From Paraphoma chrysanthemicola (Eukaryota > Ascomycota > Dothideomycetes > Pleosporales > Phaeosphaeriaceae): DNA of 64,000 bases. The notes below the pieces were generated by a model. The model did not search any database. It saw only the letters and a program-made list of their open reading frames with translations, and was not told the origin of the DNA. Shown piece by piece: positions 30,806 to 40,401 of this stretch (its first letter is position 1; every line of letters begins with the position of its first letter). The stretch is from positions 620,001 to 684,000 of the forward strand of contig JAGMWG010000022.1 of assembly GCA_020744225.1 (NCBI GenBank), read 5' to 3'. The position numbers and the translations under genes were made by a program.

Positions 30806-32608
30806 ATGTCCTTACTAGGTTACGTGTACAAGCCGCTCTCATCTCCCCAATCGATACGTCTCCTTATCGTTCAGCCTGGCTCGAAAGATGACCCGCTGGC
30901 ATGCGTTCTAGAAGAAACGACACTATTTACACATCCGGTCTACGAAGCCATTTCGTATGCCTGGGGTGTCGTCAAATCAGATATCAGGATCTGCGGCCAG
31001 GAGGACAGTCGTGTTGAAATACCCTACAGCCTGGAACGAGCCTTACTTCGATTCCGGCACCAGGATGAGCCGCGCCATTTGTGGGCCGATAGTATTTGCA
31101 TTGATCAGAGTAACCTCCTTGAAAGAAATGAGCAGGTGAAAAGAATGGGAAAAATCTACTCCAGTGCCTTATCTGTCTTGATCTGGCTCGGGGACGAAGA
31201 TGAAGAGACACAGCTAGCTTACAACTGTATTGAAATGCTCAGTGAGATACCCTCCAGAGCTCTAATGCAGCAACAGATTAGCCTGCCTGGGATAAATTCT
31301 CCAACTTTTAATGCCTTGAGGAACTTGTTAGCCCGATCATGGTTCAATAGAGCCTGGACTTATCAAGAAAGCGCACTGGCACGGAACGACAATGGGGAAA
31401 AGCAAGCATTTATATTCTGCGGACCTTTTGTGGTTACAGCATGGAAAATGTTTTCTATGTCCGTCTCATCAGCCTATCTACCTTCAATTTTGCGCCACAG
31501 TTTGTCACTAGGAAATTTTGACAGTCCCAAATACTTGGGAACTAGGCCTAAGAACATTACTCAACGATTTCTCGATAGGACAAGTTCAGACACAAGACTC
31601 CTGCATGAGATTCGTGGAATACGAGGCACGCATTGTTCCGATTCCAGAGATCTAGTCTATAGCATTCTTGGAATGGATCCAGCAGGGGAATTAATCGAGC
31701 CTGATTATGCAAAATCGGTCGAAGACGTCTTCTCGGAATTTGCGAAAACCGTCGTCAAAAAATATAGGAATCTAGACATATTGGGCCACGTTACGACTCG
31801 CCGCCGCAAGAACTATAAGAGTCAAGTTGGGCCACTACCAACCTGGGTTCCTGACTGGCGAGATAACAGTAGTTCGAGTTCATGTCTACATACCGCGGAG
31901 TTCACTACTATCGAAGGTAGTCGGAGTTTGTACCAAGCTACTGGAACATCACTTGTGACTATGCTGGAACATTCTGATGAGAATGAGCTCTTACTGCTAG
32001 GACTACGAGTTGATGCTGCCCAGGAGCTTCTTGAACCAGGTCCGGAAGCAAGCTACGGGTGTTTTGTTGATCAATATCTCGCAGGAAGTGGGATTATGAA
32101 CTCTCCATTACCGGTCGGTCAAGCAGAGACCTCTCGTCATATTTATCCGCACACTGGAGATAATATCAGAGTCGCATTCCTTCGACTTTTCACTCTGGAT
32201 GCTTCTGTTGATTATAACGGCGGTCGATTCAATGTTGCGGCTCATTTTGGCAAGCTCAATAACGACAACTACATGGCTCAATTCGCCAACACTATAAAGC
32301 GGGTAAAAGTTGGTCGTATCTTTTGTTTCACGAAGCACAATCGCATTGGGCTAGTCCCAGACGACACAAAGGTAGGAGACTTGATATGCTTGCTTCAAGG
32401 GGGTTCGGTACCTTATATCTTACGTCCGGCTGGGAATAAGTACATCTTCATTGGCGAGTGCGTGATTCTCGGTCTTATGTATGGAGAAGGCCTTATTGAG
32501 AGGCGTAAGATCGTGGATCCCGCATATGACGGGGATGATATTTCGTGGCTCGACCGATTACATAACGAAGCCATGCCTTTTCAAGCAGAAACGTTTTGCG
32601 TCAAGTAG
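30806..32608 (+). CDS. HET-domain protein, 600 aa
   Basis: A second intact HET protein, unrelated in detail to the one at 20920. Motifs are YEAISYAWG (46-54), LWADSICIDQSN (92-103) with the following RMGKIYSSALSVLIWLGDE, and RSWFNRAWTYQE (177-188). The region after the domain is the usual unclassified C-terminal half of 600-700-residue HET proteins. ATG at 30806 was preferred to the upstream GTG codon frame at 30782. Intronless. It is followed on the same strand after 160 bases by a decayed TPR array. Confidence 0.9.
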   Translation: MSLLGYVYKPLSSPQSIRLLIVQPGSKDDPLACVLEETTLFTHPVYEAISYAWGVVKSDIRICGQEDSRVEIPYSLERALLRFRHQDEPRHLWADSICIDQSNLLERNEQVKRMGKIYSSALSVLIWLGDEDEETQLAYNCIEMLSEIPSRALMQQQISLPGINSPTFNALRNLLARSWFNRAWTYQESALARNDNGEKQAFIFCGPFVVTAWKMFSMSVSSAYLPSILRHSLSLGNFDSPKYLGTRPKNITQRFLDRTSSDTRLLHEIRGIRGTHCSDSRDLVYSILGMDPAGELIEPDYAKSVEDVFSEFAKTVVKKYRNLDILGHVTTRRRKNYKSQVGPLPTWVPDWRDNSSSSSCLHTAEFTTIEGSRSLYQATGTSLVTMLEHSDENELLLLGLRVDAAQELLEPGPEASYGCFVDQYLAGSGIMNSPLPVGQAETSRHIYPHTGDNIRVAFLRLFTLDASVDYNGGRFNVAAHFGKLNNDNYMAQFANTIKRVKVGRIFCFTKHNRIGLVPDDTKVGDLICLLQGGSVPYILRPAGNKYIFIGECVILGLMYGEGLIERRKIVDPAYDGDDISWLDRLHNEAMPFQAETFCVK

Positions 32609-32770
32609 AAATACTAGGGATCAAGGTTGAACATGTTCCTGCTTAGACATACATAATCTACACTAGGATGCTTCTTTGCGTTCACAGTTTGCACAGCTAA
32701 CTTACTAGAATTAATGCCAAGCGCCACTGCGTTGATTGTAAATCTGGTGTAACTAGTTCTTAAGCCAATT

Positions 32771-33011
32771 AGCATGGCCAACCTGGCGTCGACGTATTAG
32801 TATCAAAGTCGGTGGAAGGAGACCGAAGAGCTGGATGTACAAGGAATAGAGACGAGCTCGAGGGTGCTCTGGAAGAAGCATCCTCACACGCTGACTAGTA
32901 TGTCTAACCTGGCATACACCTGGAAGTCCCAAATTCAAAATTAGAAAGGCTATCATATTAATTGAAAAGTGCAAAGCTACAGAAGCGGGTCCTTGGCCTG
33001 CGCTATCCTAA
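32771..33011 (+). pseudogene. Relic of a TPR array from an NLR-type gene
   Basis: Read in plus frames, this stretch gives SMANLAS(T)Y-stop, then RWKETEEL, then KHPHTLTSMSNLAYTWKSQ, then in another frame KAIILIEKC and QKRVLGLRYP. These are the consensus lines of the 42-residue kinesin-light-chain-like TPR units at the C-termini of fungal NB-ARC and patatin NLRs. Stops and at least one frameshift show it is dead. No NB-ARC part was found in the 160 bases between it and the HET gene. It belongs to a different TPR subfamily from the intact receptor at 51895-55163. Confidence 0.75.
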
Positions 33012-34151
33012 AAGTAAGCCCCGGAAACCCACAAGTCACGTGGTTTGTATATAAGCTTCCCTGCCACATTCAATAATACGGAACACTTATTCCCCACTCT
33101 TTACCTACACCTAACATAGAGTCCTCGTGTGACGGTACTGTCGCACATGCTGTTCTGCTTCCGCTCTGCTTCTGCCCCGAGCGCTGTTCGGCTACTGCCT
33201 CGCCTGGCAGATAGTTGTTCCTCTCCGCCCCTTTTGTATATAGACCCGACTGTCGCTCGGACCATTGAGTTCCTTAGCAACCTCTTGGCTCTTCACAATT
33301 ATTATTCGTAGCATAACAATAGCAAGCTTCAGACGAGCTGTTGCAGTCCCTACGCGTTGCTCCCGTAACGCCTCGATCAAAGCTCTAAACAGTGGCAAAC
33401 TCAGAATTGAAAGTAGGAAAATCTGAGGCTACTTTTGTTTTCTAGAATATCTACTGTAGATCATGGCTGTGCCTTTTCTTAGCTAGATTGGGTGAGAGCT
33501 TAAGTGGCAGTTCAGAGCAGCCAATAGTCATGGGAACCTGGGTGCGCGTTGGACTAAAAAGACACTATGTCGCGTGACAGGTTGGCAGTCTGGGACTTCA
33601 GCGCTTCTACTGCGAGCATTTTCTAGCTGTCATTTGATTAGATAAGGCGTTGAAATAAGGCATGCGCATGTCAGGCGAAGCCTAGTGCAGCACAGCCTAC
33701 TTGATACAGTCACTACCAAAACTGGCTTCACCTCCCGCAAAAATACCCTACACATCGTGGGCCTTTTATTACCTCACCCTCAGATTCTAAATAGGTACCA
33801 TTAGACTAGACAAGTGGTTCATTATGGCGCAAGAAGATTTCCCGATGTCATCACTGAAGCTTGCAACTCTCTATTCGGAGCTCCAAGTTAGCTTCATAGT
33901 TATCAATCCAAGTATATTAAACAAATACCTCCATAGAGATCAGAACAGAGTTTGTGCTTATGGATACACTTCGCGGAAAACCTGTAGGTGGACTTCACAT
34001 CCTTCCATAAAAGCCATGCCACATACACTCCTGCCTATCATTTGTCGTAGACCCACGTTGCTTACGTTGTCAAAATTAGCCCCCTCTCTTATCTCAAATG
34101 TCACGTATCCATTAGAACCGCTACTACTAGTTCCTTTCCAATTGTAGACGC
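33012..34151. other. Intergenic with possible LTR fragment and an orphan frame
   Basis: 1.1 kb. 33128-33316 has features of a solo LTR: begins TGTGAC, contains TGTATATAG, ends near ATAACA. No target duplication was seen, so confidence is low. On the minus strand 33958-34224 an open frame without ATG reads GSNGYVTFEIREGANFD and CGMAFMEGCEVHLQVF, which is protein-like; it directly follows the stop of the next minus-strand gene. Confidence 0.35.
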
Positions 34152-35409
34152 CTAGAAAAGAAAAAACTGTGATATCATGAAAGACTGAATTATTCCGGCA
34201 ACTAGAGAGAGGAACGAGCTCCACGCTTTTGGTACATTAAGATAGAGGGGTATTGCCATGATGGAACAAGCTCCTGCAACTGCAGCAGGAATGGCCCAAC
34301 GCCATTTGGGGAGGCGGCCGCGCTTCCATTCAAGAAGCGCAGAGACCACTAGCCCTTGAATTTGGGTTAACATCGCTAGGATAAGGAACCAGAAGTCCGC
34401 GTCGTTTGCTGTTCCTTGGAGATGAGTTGAACGGACGTATCCAAGAGAGAACAATGGGATAGGAGCTACAGCACAGCTGAAGATTGCTAGCCACGAGATA
34501 GAAGCTCTGACTTTCTTGGAACCGGCTTTCGTATCAGACTCAGCCGCGTTTCCGGGCCTGCTAACAAGTTAGAATCGCATAAGCTTGCCGTGATCTTTTG
34601 TCCCTCTATCATACTTTTGTACTAACTTTCGAACTTCTGGCCTGCAACATACGTTAATATATTAGTGTCTTCTACCTCAGTTCCGTATCAGCAACTGACC
34701 ATGTGAGTGAACGTCGAGGAAGAAAGGGTGTGTCTTCATCAACATCAAGGTTACATATTCCGTAATGCAACTTGACAGTCTCGTCCAACCGCATCCATCG
34801 CTCTTGGATTGGCTTGAAAAATTCTGGTTCGAAAAGACCCTGCTGAGCAGCATCAACCATTTCGGTCTGTAGATCAACTGCTAGACTCTCGTAATCTGTC
34901 AGGATACGCGCAAAGTCATCTCGCTTTTTTGACTGATTGCCGGAAATCTGTTTACTTCTAAGGACCTCTTTAATGATGCGCATGCCTTCTGTCCAGACCG
35001 GAACGAAGTCATTGCTTTTCATGTACAGCTCGCTGAATTGACATTGCCCTGAGTTGATGTCTTTCCACTGCTGTCTAATATAATTGCAATCTGCTACCCA
35101 ATCAATAGCTTCGGCATTTCGTGGTCCATCTGTGGATGAAGCACGTTTTAGCTGGAACCTTTGAACACGGTGGACGAGGCGAATGTCGAACAGAATCAAA
35201 GCCCGAGCAAGAGGGACCTGGGATGGCTTGCGAGTAGGTCCATATCGGTCACATACTACAAACTTCGGAGCCATTAGGCCTTCGTCGCGTTAGGCAAGAT
35301 CAGATCGTTAGCACTACTTTGACTCACCAGGCATGTGATAAGCTTCCTTATCAGTTCGTTGGCGAAGTCGTTTCATATCCTTAACATCATGCGCGGAGCT
35401 TGACGCCAT
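34152..35409 (-). CDS. Unrecognised protein with C-terminal four-helix membrane region (360 aa)
   Basis: Four exons on the minus strand: 35409-35328, 35279-34700, a 15-base micro-exon 34641-34627, and 34557-34152. Introns are 48, 58 and 69 bases, all with GT(G/C/T)AGT-like donors and consistent phase. The 360-residue product has a soluble N-terminal two thirds, mainly helical and charged (for example CNYIRQQWKDINSGQCQF, MRIIKEVLRSKQ). Four hydrophobic segments follow from about residue 245 to the end (WLAIFSCAVAPIPLFSLGY; FLILAMLTQIQGLVVSALL; AIPAAVAGACSIMAIPLYL; LSLVAGIIQSFMISQFFLF). The micro-exon encodes PEVRK. No family recognised. Lies in HET/NLR-relic territory. Confidence 0.6.
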
Positions 35410-36249
35410 TGTATGGATCTCTGCAATTAGAGCTCGCGATGCGGTGATGCAGAGAGCTTGGAGGTTCAGATTAAGATTATCGACTTAGCTGGCAGTATTT
35501 AAGCTGCAAGGAGCACCACGTAGGTCAGCTAAAGTTGCTCTCATCTGATTCTGCTTGCTGTTGTAGAAGAGGCAAGATTGATGAAGAACAAAAGTGGCAG
35601 TGCTCTGTCATGCTTGTTGTGGTCTCACCGGTCAGCTGATTACATCACGGTGATTGATGGATGAGCCAGGCAGCAATCGTCAGGCAGGCCGGCTGTTAGC
35701 TTCGGCTGATACGTCCCTCTACTGCATGGGCACTAAAGAACTCTCGAAGCAGGGTTATGCTGCCGATCGCGATAAGGTCTACAAGTATACAATGTAACTG
35801 CTTGTATTTCTGTGTGAGTGGGACGGCAGCAATAATGTGAGGTAATAACAGCAACACGACTGGCTGGCCGCGGCTGTGCGGGCACGCACAGCGCCCTCTA
35901 TCCAGCGCTCAGCCTGTTTCCGCACCAGCTTCTGGCATATAAGGTACCCTTCTGCCTGCAATGTAGTGCCTTTGTTCGTCTGGATGCGACTTTTGGCCAT
36001 GCACCCACTATTCAGAAGGACTCTCAGTCAAAAAACTGATGTCTACAAGTGCACAATGACAAATGCCAAGCTCAGTTGATCAGGTGAACAGTGCAGCTGT
36101 GTGAACATGATTGGTCGAGTTGTTTGACTCGCCACCTTGCTTCACCGGTTCTCGTAAATAAAACCCTAAACTTAGCCTTGTGTTACTGCTCAACCTCTCA
36201 ATCATTCTAGTGATTCTTTTCACCTACTTAACCAAGAAAACGAATAGCC
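35410..36249. other. Intergenic, no gene seen
   Basis: 840 bases with TATTTAAG near 35497 (minus-strand gene promoter side) and no supported coding region. From 36180 the frame of the following HET fragment is open but starts without ATG. Confidence 0.35.
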
Positions 36250-36482
36250 CACAAAATGCTTTTTCATACCAGCCGCTTTCCGAGACTTCCCGTGGAGGAT
36301 TTGGAACTCGACTCATATGCCTATATCCGGGTGGCTTCAATGATCACATATATTGTACACTTTACCATGCCAATATCCTTGAAAGTCGGCCTCAAACAGA
36401 ATATACTGCACTGTCATACGTATGGGGCGATGCTACACAGACACAATCTATTCAGTTTTGCAGGCAGTATTTAAGCAGATGA
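36250..36482 (+). pseudogene. Truncated HET-domain fragment
   Basis: Reads FSYQPLSETSRGGFGTRL, then ICLYPGGFNDHIYCTLYHAN, then TALSYVWGDATQTQSIQF before breaking off at TGA (36480-36482). This is the canonical N-terminal 70 residues of a HET protein, including the ALSYVWGD motif, with no start codon and no WADAxCINQ or later motifs downstream. A dead remnant. Confidence 0.8.
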
Positions 36483-36679
36483 AGACATGCGCTGATCGCA
36501 TGTCTGGGATAGAATGTTATTTCCTGTGTAGCCTAGCCTAGCCTGTAGAACGTAGCTAACGAAGGTTCTATTTGTCAATGCAACATGTGTCAATCCAGAA
36601 GTACTAGAGCTGATCCTGGGCCGCCTGCTTGGCGCAGATTGGCGCAGAACTCAATCTTTCGATAGTTACCCTTCGTTTC

Positions 36680-36827
36680 TCAGGTGTCGCTTCCTAAATC
36701 TTCGAAGAGAACCTCGGCATCCTCCCATCGGTGTTGAAGAATAGCATAGGGCGGGATAGTCTTCCCTCGAAAGACTGTCAAGACGAGTTTCTCTGAATGA
36801 TCGAAATAAAGAAGTTGCGTGGCTACT
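36680..36827 (-). pseudogene. Second truncated HET-domain fragment, opposite strand
   Basis: On the minus strand: VATQLLYFDHSEKLVL, then KTIPPYAILQHRWEDAEVLF, then EDLGSDT and TGA at 36682-36680. This is the usual start of the MRLL-type HET proteins (PPYAILSHTWxDxEVLFEDL). Its N-terminal Met is missing and the domain is cut after about 48 residues. It is of a different HET subtype from the fragment 200 bases away. Confidence 0.7.
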
Positions 36828-37341
36828 GCCTCTCTTCTTCTGGGATGTGAGAGAAGAGAACGTGAACGATTCAGGTAACGGCTGTGTGGAAATGACCAAG
36901 ATAGCGTGGGGACAATAAAGCGGTTGACGGATTGTGATGGCCGGATGTGGGCTGTGAGGTCAGCCTGTCGAGGCAGTGCACGCGAAGCCGCTCAACAACT
37001 AGCTCAGTCACCAACGCTGCTCTAACGTAGTGTATTTACATAGGTGCCTCACTGATTCACATGTCAACGGGGAACTTCGCGCCGCTTTAGCACCTTCGCT
37101 GTGTGCGGAGCTTTCCGTACAGCAAGGCAAATCTCCCAACAAGGCAGAACCTACCGTTGGGGGCGTTCTAAGTAATTGCGGATCTGACGTCATGCCGTAG
37201 AGTTCCGGAATTCTTATAAGTCTTCAATCCACCAGGTTTCTTCGGTGCATTCTTGAAAAAAAAATCGGCCTACCGCAAGGCAAAGAATATTTACCTCAGT
37301 AAATCGCATCTTTAAGTTACATTATCGCACTCGCCGGTATT
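36828..37341. other. Intergenic
   Basis: 514 bases. A plus-strand coding-like terminal stretch at about 37050-37200 (VNGELRAALAPSL..., ending DVMP-stop) could be an orphan exon but has no start or family. Confidence 0.3.
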
Positions 37342-37707
37342 ATGGCCTCTGCACTTACGATGGTATTATGACCCTCCTAGCTTTTGGTTGCGCTAAAATG
37401 CTGAGTGATGTAGCCACAGGAGCCAGAACCAGCTCACGTAGCGGCAGCTACAAGCACTGATAATCTGTCATTTACCACCGCACGAAGCAGTCCCTTTACG
37501 AACGGCGACTTTCAGGTTGTTGAGAACGGCGCATATCCTACAGCGACAAACGGAACTTTTATTAGTCGAGTGGCAATAAACTTCCATAAAATTAATTGGA
37601 GAAAAGCTGCCGTAGCTGCAATGCCGCTTGGGGTGGGCGTTGCAGGAATAATAGTAGCACATCTCGATCAGCAGGCTAAAGGAAAAGAGAATGTTGAAAC
37701 GAATTAA
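37342..37707 (+). CDS. Small single-pass protein (102 aa), unrecognised
   Basis: Two exons. 37342-37362 encodes MASALTM and 37420-37707 encodes EPEPAHVAAATSTDN through to KENVETN-stop. They are joined in phase 0 by a 57-base intron (GTATTA, GCTAAAA, CCACAG). The body has TNGTFISRVAINFHKINW followed by a short hydrophobic segment (AAVAAMPLGVGVAGIIVAHL) and a charged tail, so a tail-anchored membrane protein is likely. No family recognised. Surroundings are repeat-rich. Confidence 0.5.
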
Positions 37708-39183
37708 CATTCCTCCCTGCGACGTGAGCCACCCCCGGTCTCGAGCCAAGTTTACAATTTTGACCTGATTAGACCCACTATCTGATTCTCTAAAGGTACG
37801 ATGATCTCCTGTCCGCGAACAGATATTTTGCGGCAGCTGATGACTGATACGTCTAGGAAACTATCAGAGCAATCCTGCTTCTTGAAGTTATTCCCGATTC
37901 CCAGGTCGGTGTTAAAGATGGTGGCTAGTACAGACTGGAGTAGGCCAGTTGATATACTAGGGGCTCTAGGGTTCATTCAAAGAGGATGAGCGCGGAGCTG
38001 GAGAGCGGGCTTGAGTAGTCTAGAGTAGATTGTCTATCTTGGGATATCAAGTTGAACACAAGGAGAGGTAGGCTCTTCTTGTGCACGTCTATATAGGGTG
38101 GTCCCTTGCAGTGCTCGCTGCGAGGAGCGCAAGGGGTTGCAAGCCCTCGCTGTGTTGTGTGCGAGGAGAGTGCCAAGATCGCCCCTCGTGCATGACATTG
38201 GGGGGGGGGGGGGGGTTGGTCACGTGATCCAGCCACGCGTGTGGGACGGCGTCCTCCGAGGTTGGCCCAAGTATGACCGTACAGTGTCATCCTGTACTGT
38301 TTCCTTTAACCTCGTCGTCCCTCCTACACAGGTTCGTAACAATTAGCCACGCTAGTCAGCGTGTCGAGATACTCGTCTCTAAGCGCCCTCTTTCTCGCCT
38401 CCATCGCTTATGAAAATAACTTTTTACACTTGTTATATCTTCCGTTACTGTATAGCGTTATAGCACATTTATACACATATTAGTCTATCTCTACTCTCTT
38501 CTTTAGCTACGTAGATAGTCTACTAACTAATTAGTCTACTACTCTATGTATATTTTATTAGCTTATAGACACCTTAGTCTGATATATAATATATAATCTA
38601 TTATCTCTACTATACTTATACTTATCTACTTATAGTCTAGGTAGATATACATACTATTTTAGTTTACAGTAATAGATACGACTTAGAACTTAGTTTTTAA
38701 GCTTTATCTTATATTTAACTTAATATTCTAAGATAAAAAATGTACTTTAGACTACTTAAGCTTACTTTCTACTACTTTACTTATCCTCTTCAAAACTTAC
38801 ACAATTTCTAGAGCTTTTAAGTAGAACTACTAGTTTACTCTAGTTCTTACTAGCTACTATCTTAATAGTACAATAGTCTCCTTACAGCTAAAAAAGCAAT
38901 AGTAGGATTAAAGGGGGGTATAGACAGGGCCAAATGAATGATCGAAAGCGTTAAAACTATCGCCAGGATCTCGCTTGCAAGCTAGCAGGAGAACAAATAC
39001 TTGGATGCTGTCGAACTGTTCGACCCCTTCTTTGGACGAGGCTCTTGCAATAGAACGATATTTTGAGTTTTGATCTATCAGTGTCTCGCTACCCTGCGTG
39101 TCTCGCTTCGCAGTAGGTGTCATTATGATACTTATTTCATCGGACTTGGCTGTCACCAAGATTGAGGCATTGTTTTCCTCAAT
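37708..39183. other. Gene-free, repeat-like region
   Basis: 1.5 kb containing a 16-base G run (38200-38215), a GC-rich promoter/LTR-like block (about 38040-38345, ending CGTAACAATTAG, reminiscent of an LTR end) and the AT-rich block listed next. No gene. Confidence 0.45.
38341..38900. repeat. Strongly AT-rich, TA-step-rich block
   Basis: About 560 bases dominated by T and A with constant TA, CTA and TAGT steps and almost no CG. In ascomycetes this signature is typical of repeat DNA mutated by RIP (CpA to TpA). No coding trace can be recognised. It separates the HET relic region from the LPGELRN paralogs B and C. Confidence 0.65.
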
Positions 39184-39972
39184 CTAAAAGCCCTTTTCAC
39201 GCAAACTCCTCATCACTTTCAGCCAATGATCCAAATTGCCTTTCAACCCGTATTGAACAATGTGTGTCAGTTGCGCGCTGTTCTGTACCGCCATTTGTAC
39301 TGCATCCTCGGTGAAGAGCTCTTCCTGAAGGCAAACTCGAAGGTTTTCCGGCAGTGCGCTGACGCTGACTGGCCGTTCCGTTGTCATGCCGTACGCGTCC
39401 TCGAAGTTAACTTGAACAAGATCCTCCCGATACTGTTTATCTATAATGAGGCAATGCACCAAGTCAACCGAGCCCCGATGCATGAACTGGATGAGCAACA
39501 TGTGTGCCCAGACCAAATGGCTGTCTAGATAAGCTTTCGGCTGGTGGGCTCGAACGGAAACGTGAGGATAGTCGGCGCAAAATTCTTTGACTTCATGCAA
39601 GCCTTCTGCAGGTGCGTTGCTATTGCCGAAACGACCATCAAGGATGTGAAGCGTGCCGATGCACCTCAGGTCCGACTTGGAAGTAGTGCTGAGGAAGTGT
39701 GCTGCATCTTTGAAGTTTTCGAAGTAGAGGTCGTTGAAGTGAAGATAGTAGCTACGGGATTCATAGCGAAGTTGACGGCATACTTGTTGTAGCTGGTATA
39801 CGTCCTCCTCGATTAGTCCCGACGTGGTAGTTCCATCAGCCTCCACGACACGGCCAAAGAAGTGTTGTCGATCTCGCCGATATATGATGCCATGTTGCCT
39901 CGTCAATACGAAGTGGTAGATGATATTGCGGAGCTCCCCCGGCAGCCGCAGTAACGGGAACGACGCGGCCAT
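39184..39972 (-). CDS. LPGELRN-family protein, copy B (262 aa)
   Basis: Intronless, starting MAASFPLLRLPGELRNIIYHFVL at a true ATG (39972) and ending LDHWLKVMRSLREKGF. Internal lines shared with copies A and C: QVCRQLRYESRS, LYFENFKDAAHFL, CADYPHVSVRAH and ALPENLRVCLQEELF. The LPxELRNxIY start is an F-box-like helix found in large orphan families of Dothideomycetes; biochemical role unknown. No signal peptide or membrane segment. Closest in the window to copy A. Confidence 0.75.
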   Translation of the reverse strand: MAASFPLLRLPGELRNIIYHFVLTRQHGIIYRRDRQHFFGRVVEADGTTTSGLIEEDVYQLQQVCRQLRYESRSYYLHFNDLYFENFKDAAHFLSTTSKSDLRCIGTLHILDGRFGNSNAPAEGLHEVKEFCADYPHVSVRAHQPKAYLDSHLVWAHMLLIQFMHRGSVDLVHCLIIDKQYREDLVQVNFEDAYGMTTERPVSVSALPENLRVCLQEELFTEDAVQMAVQNSAQLTHIVQYGLKGNLDHWLKVMRSLREKGF

Positions 39973-40401
39973 TATCGACGAATAAATTTGAGTGAAGACT
40001 TGAATAAACTAGCTGGTACGCATATTGTGTTTCGAAAGGATAGAAGGGATAACGGAAAGGTAAATGAAGTCTTTGCGATGATCGGAGCTTTGCGGAGTGT
40101 GGGGGCCCGAAAATATTCTGCATCAAATCTCACTATGTAGCTTCATCAACCCTGACGCTTCTTTGACGTGGTTAGGCAAACAGCGAGATATGGTTTCAGA
40201 GCTTTGCAATGACTTTCAATCTTAAACAAAGAATCTATTTTTATGACAGCGCCTTTGTGCATTACATTGCGAAGGGTTAAAATCGGTTGAGATCGCCTTC
40301 TGACAATGCTGTATATTCTTCATTTGATAGCATAGCCGTGAAAGTCACCATCATTATCCAAAGTGGGACTCGCTCAGTTCAATCATTTCCGCTGTTGTCC
40401 T
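39973..40401. other. Spacer between paralogs B and C
   Basis: 429 bases; promoter side of copy B. No gene seen. Confidence 0.4.

Noticed and set aside
30806..33011. HET gene and TPR relic as one HET-NLR
   Set aside because: The HET gene ends in a normal C-terminus and stop; no NB-ARC motif lies between them.
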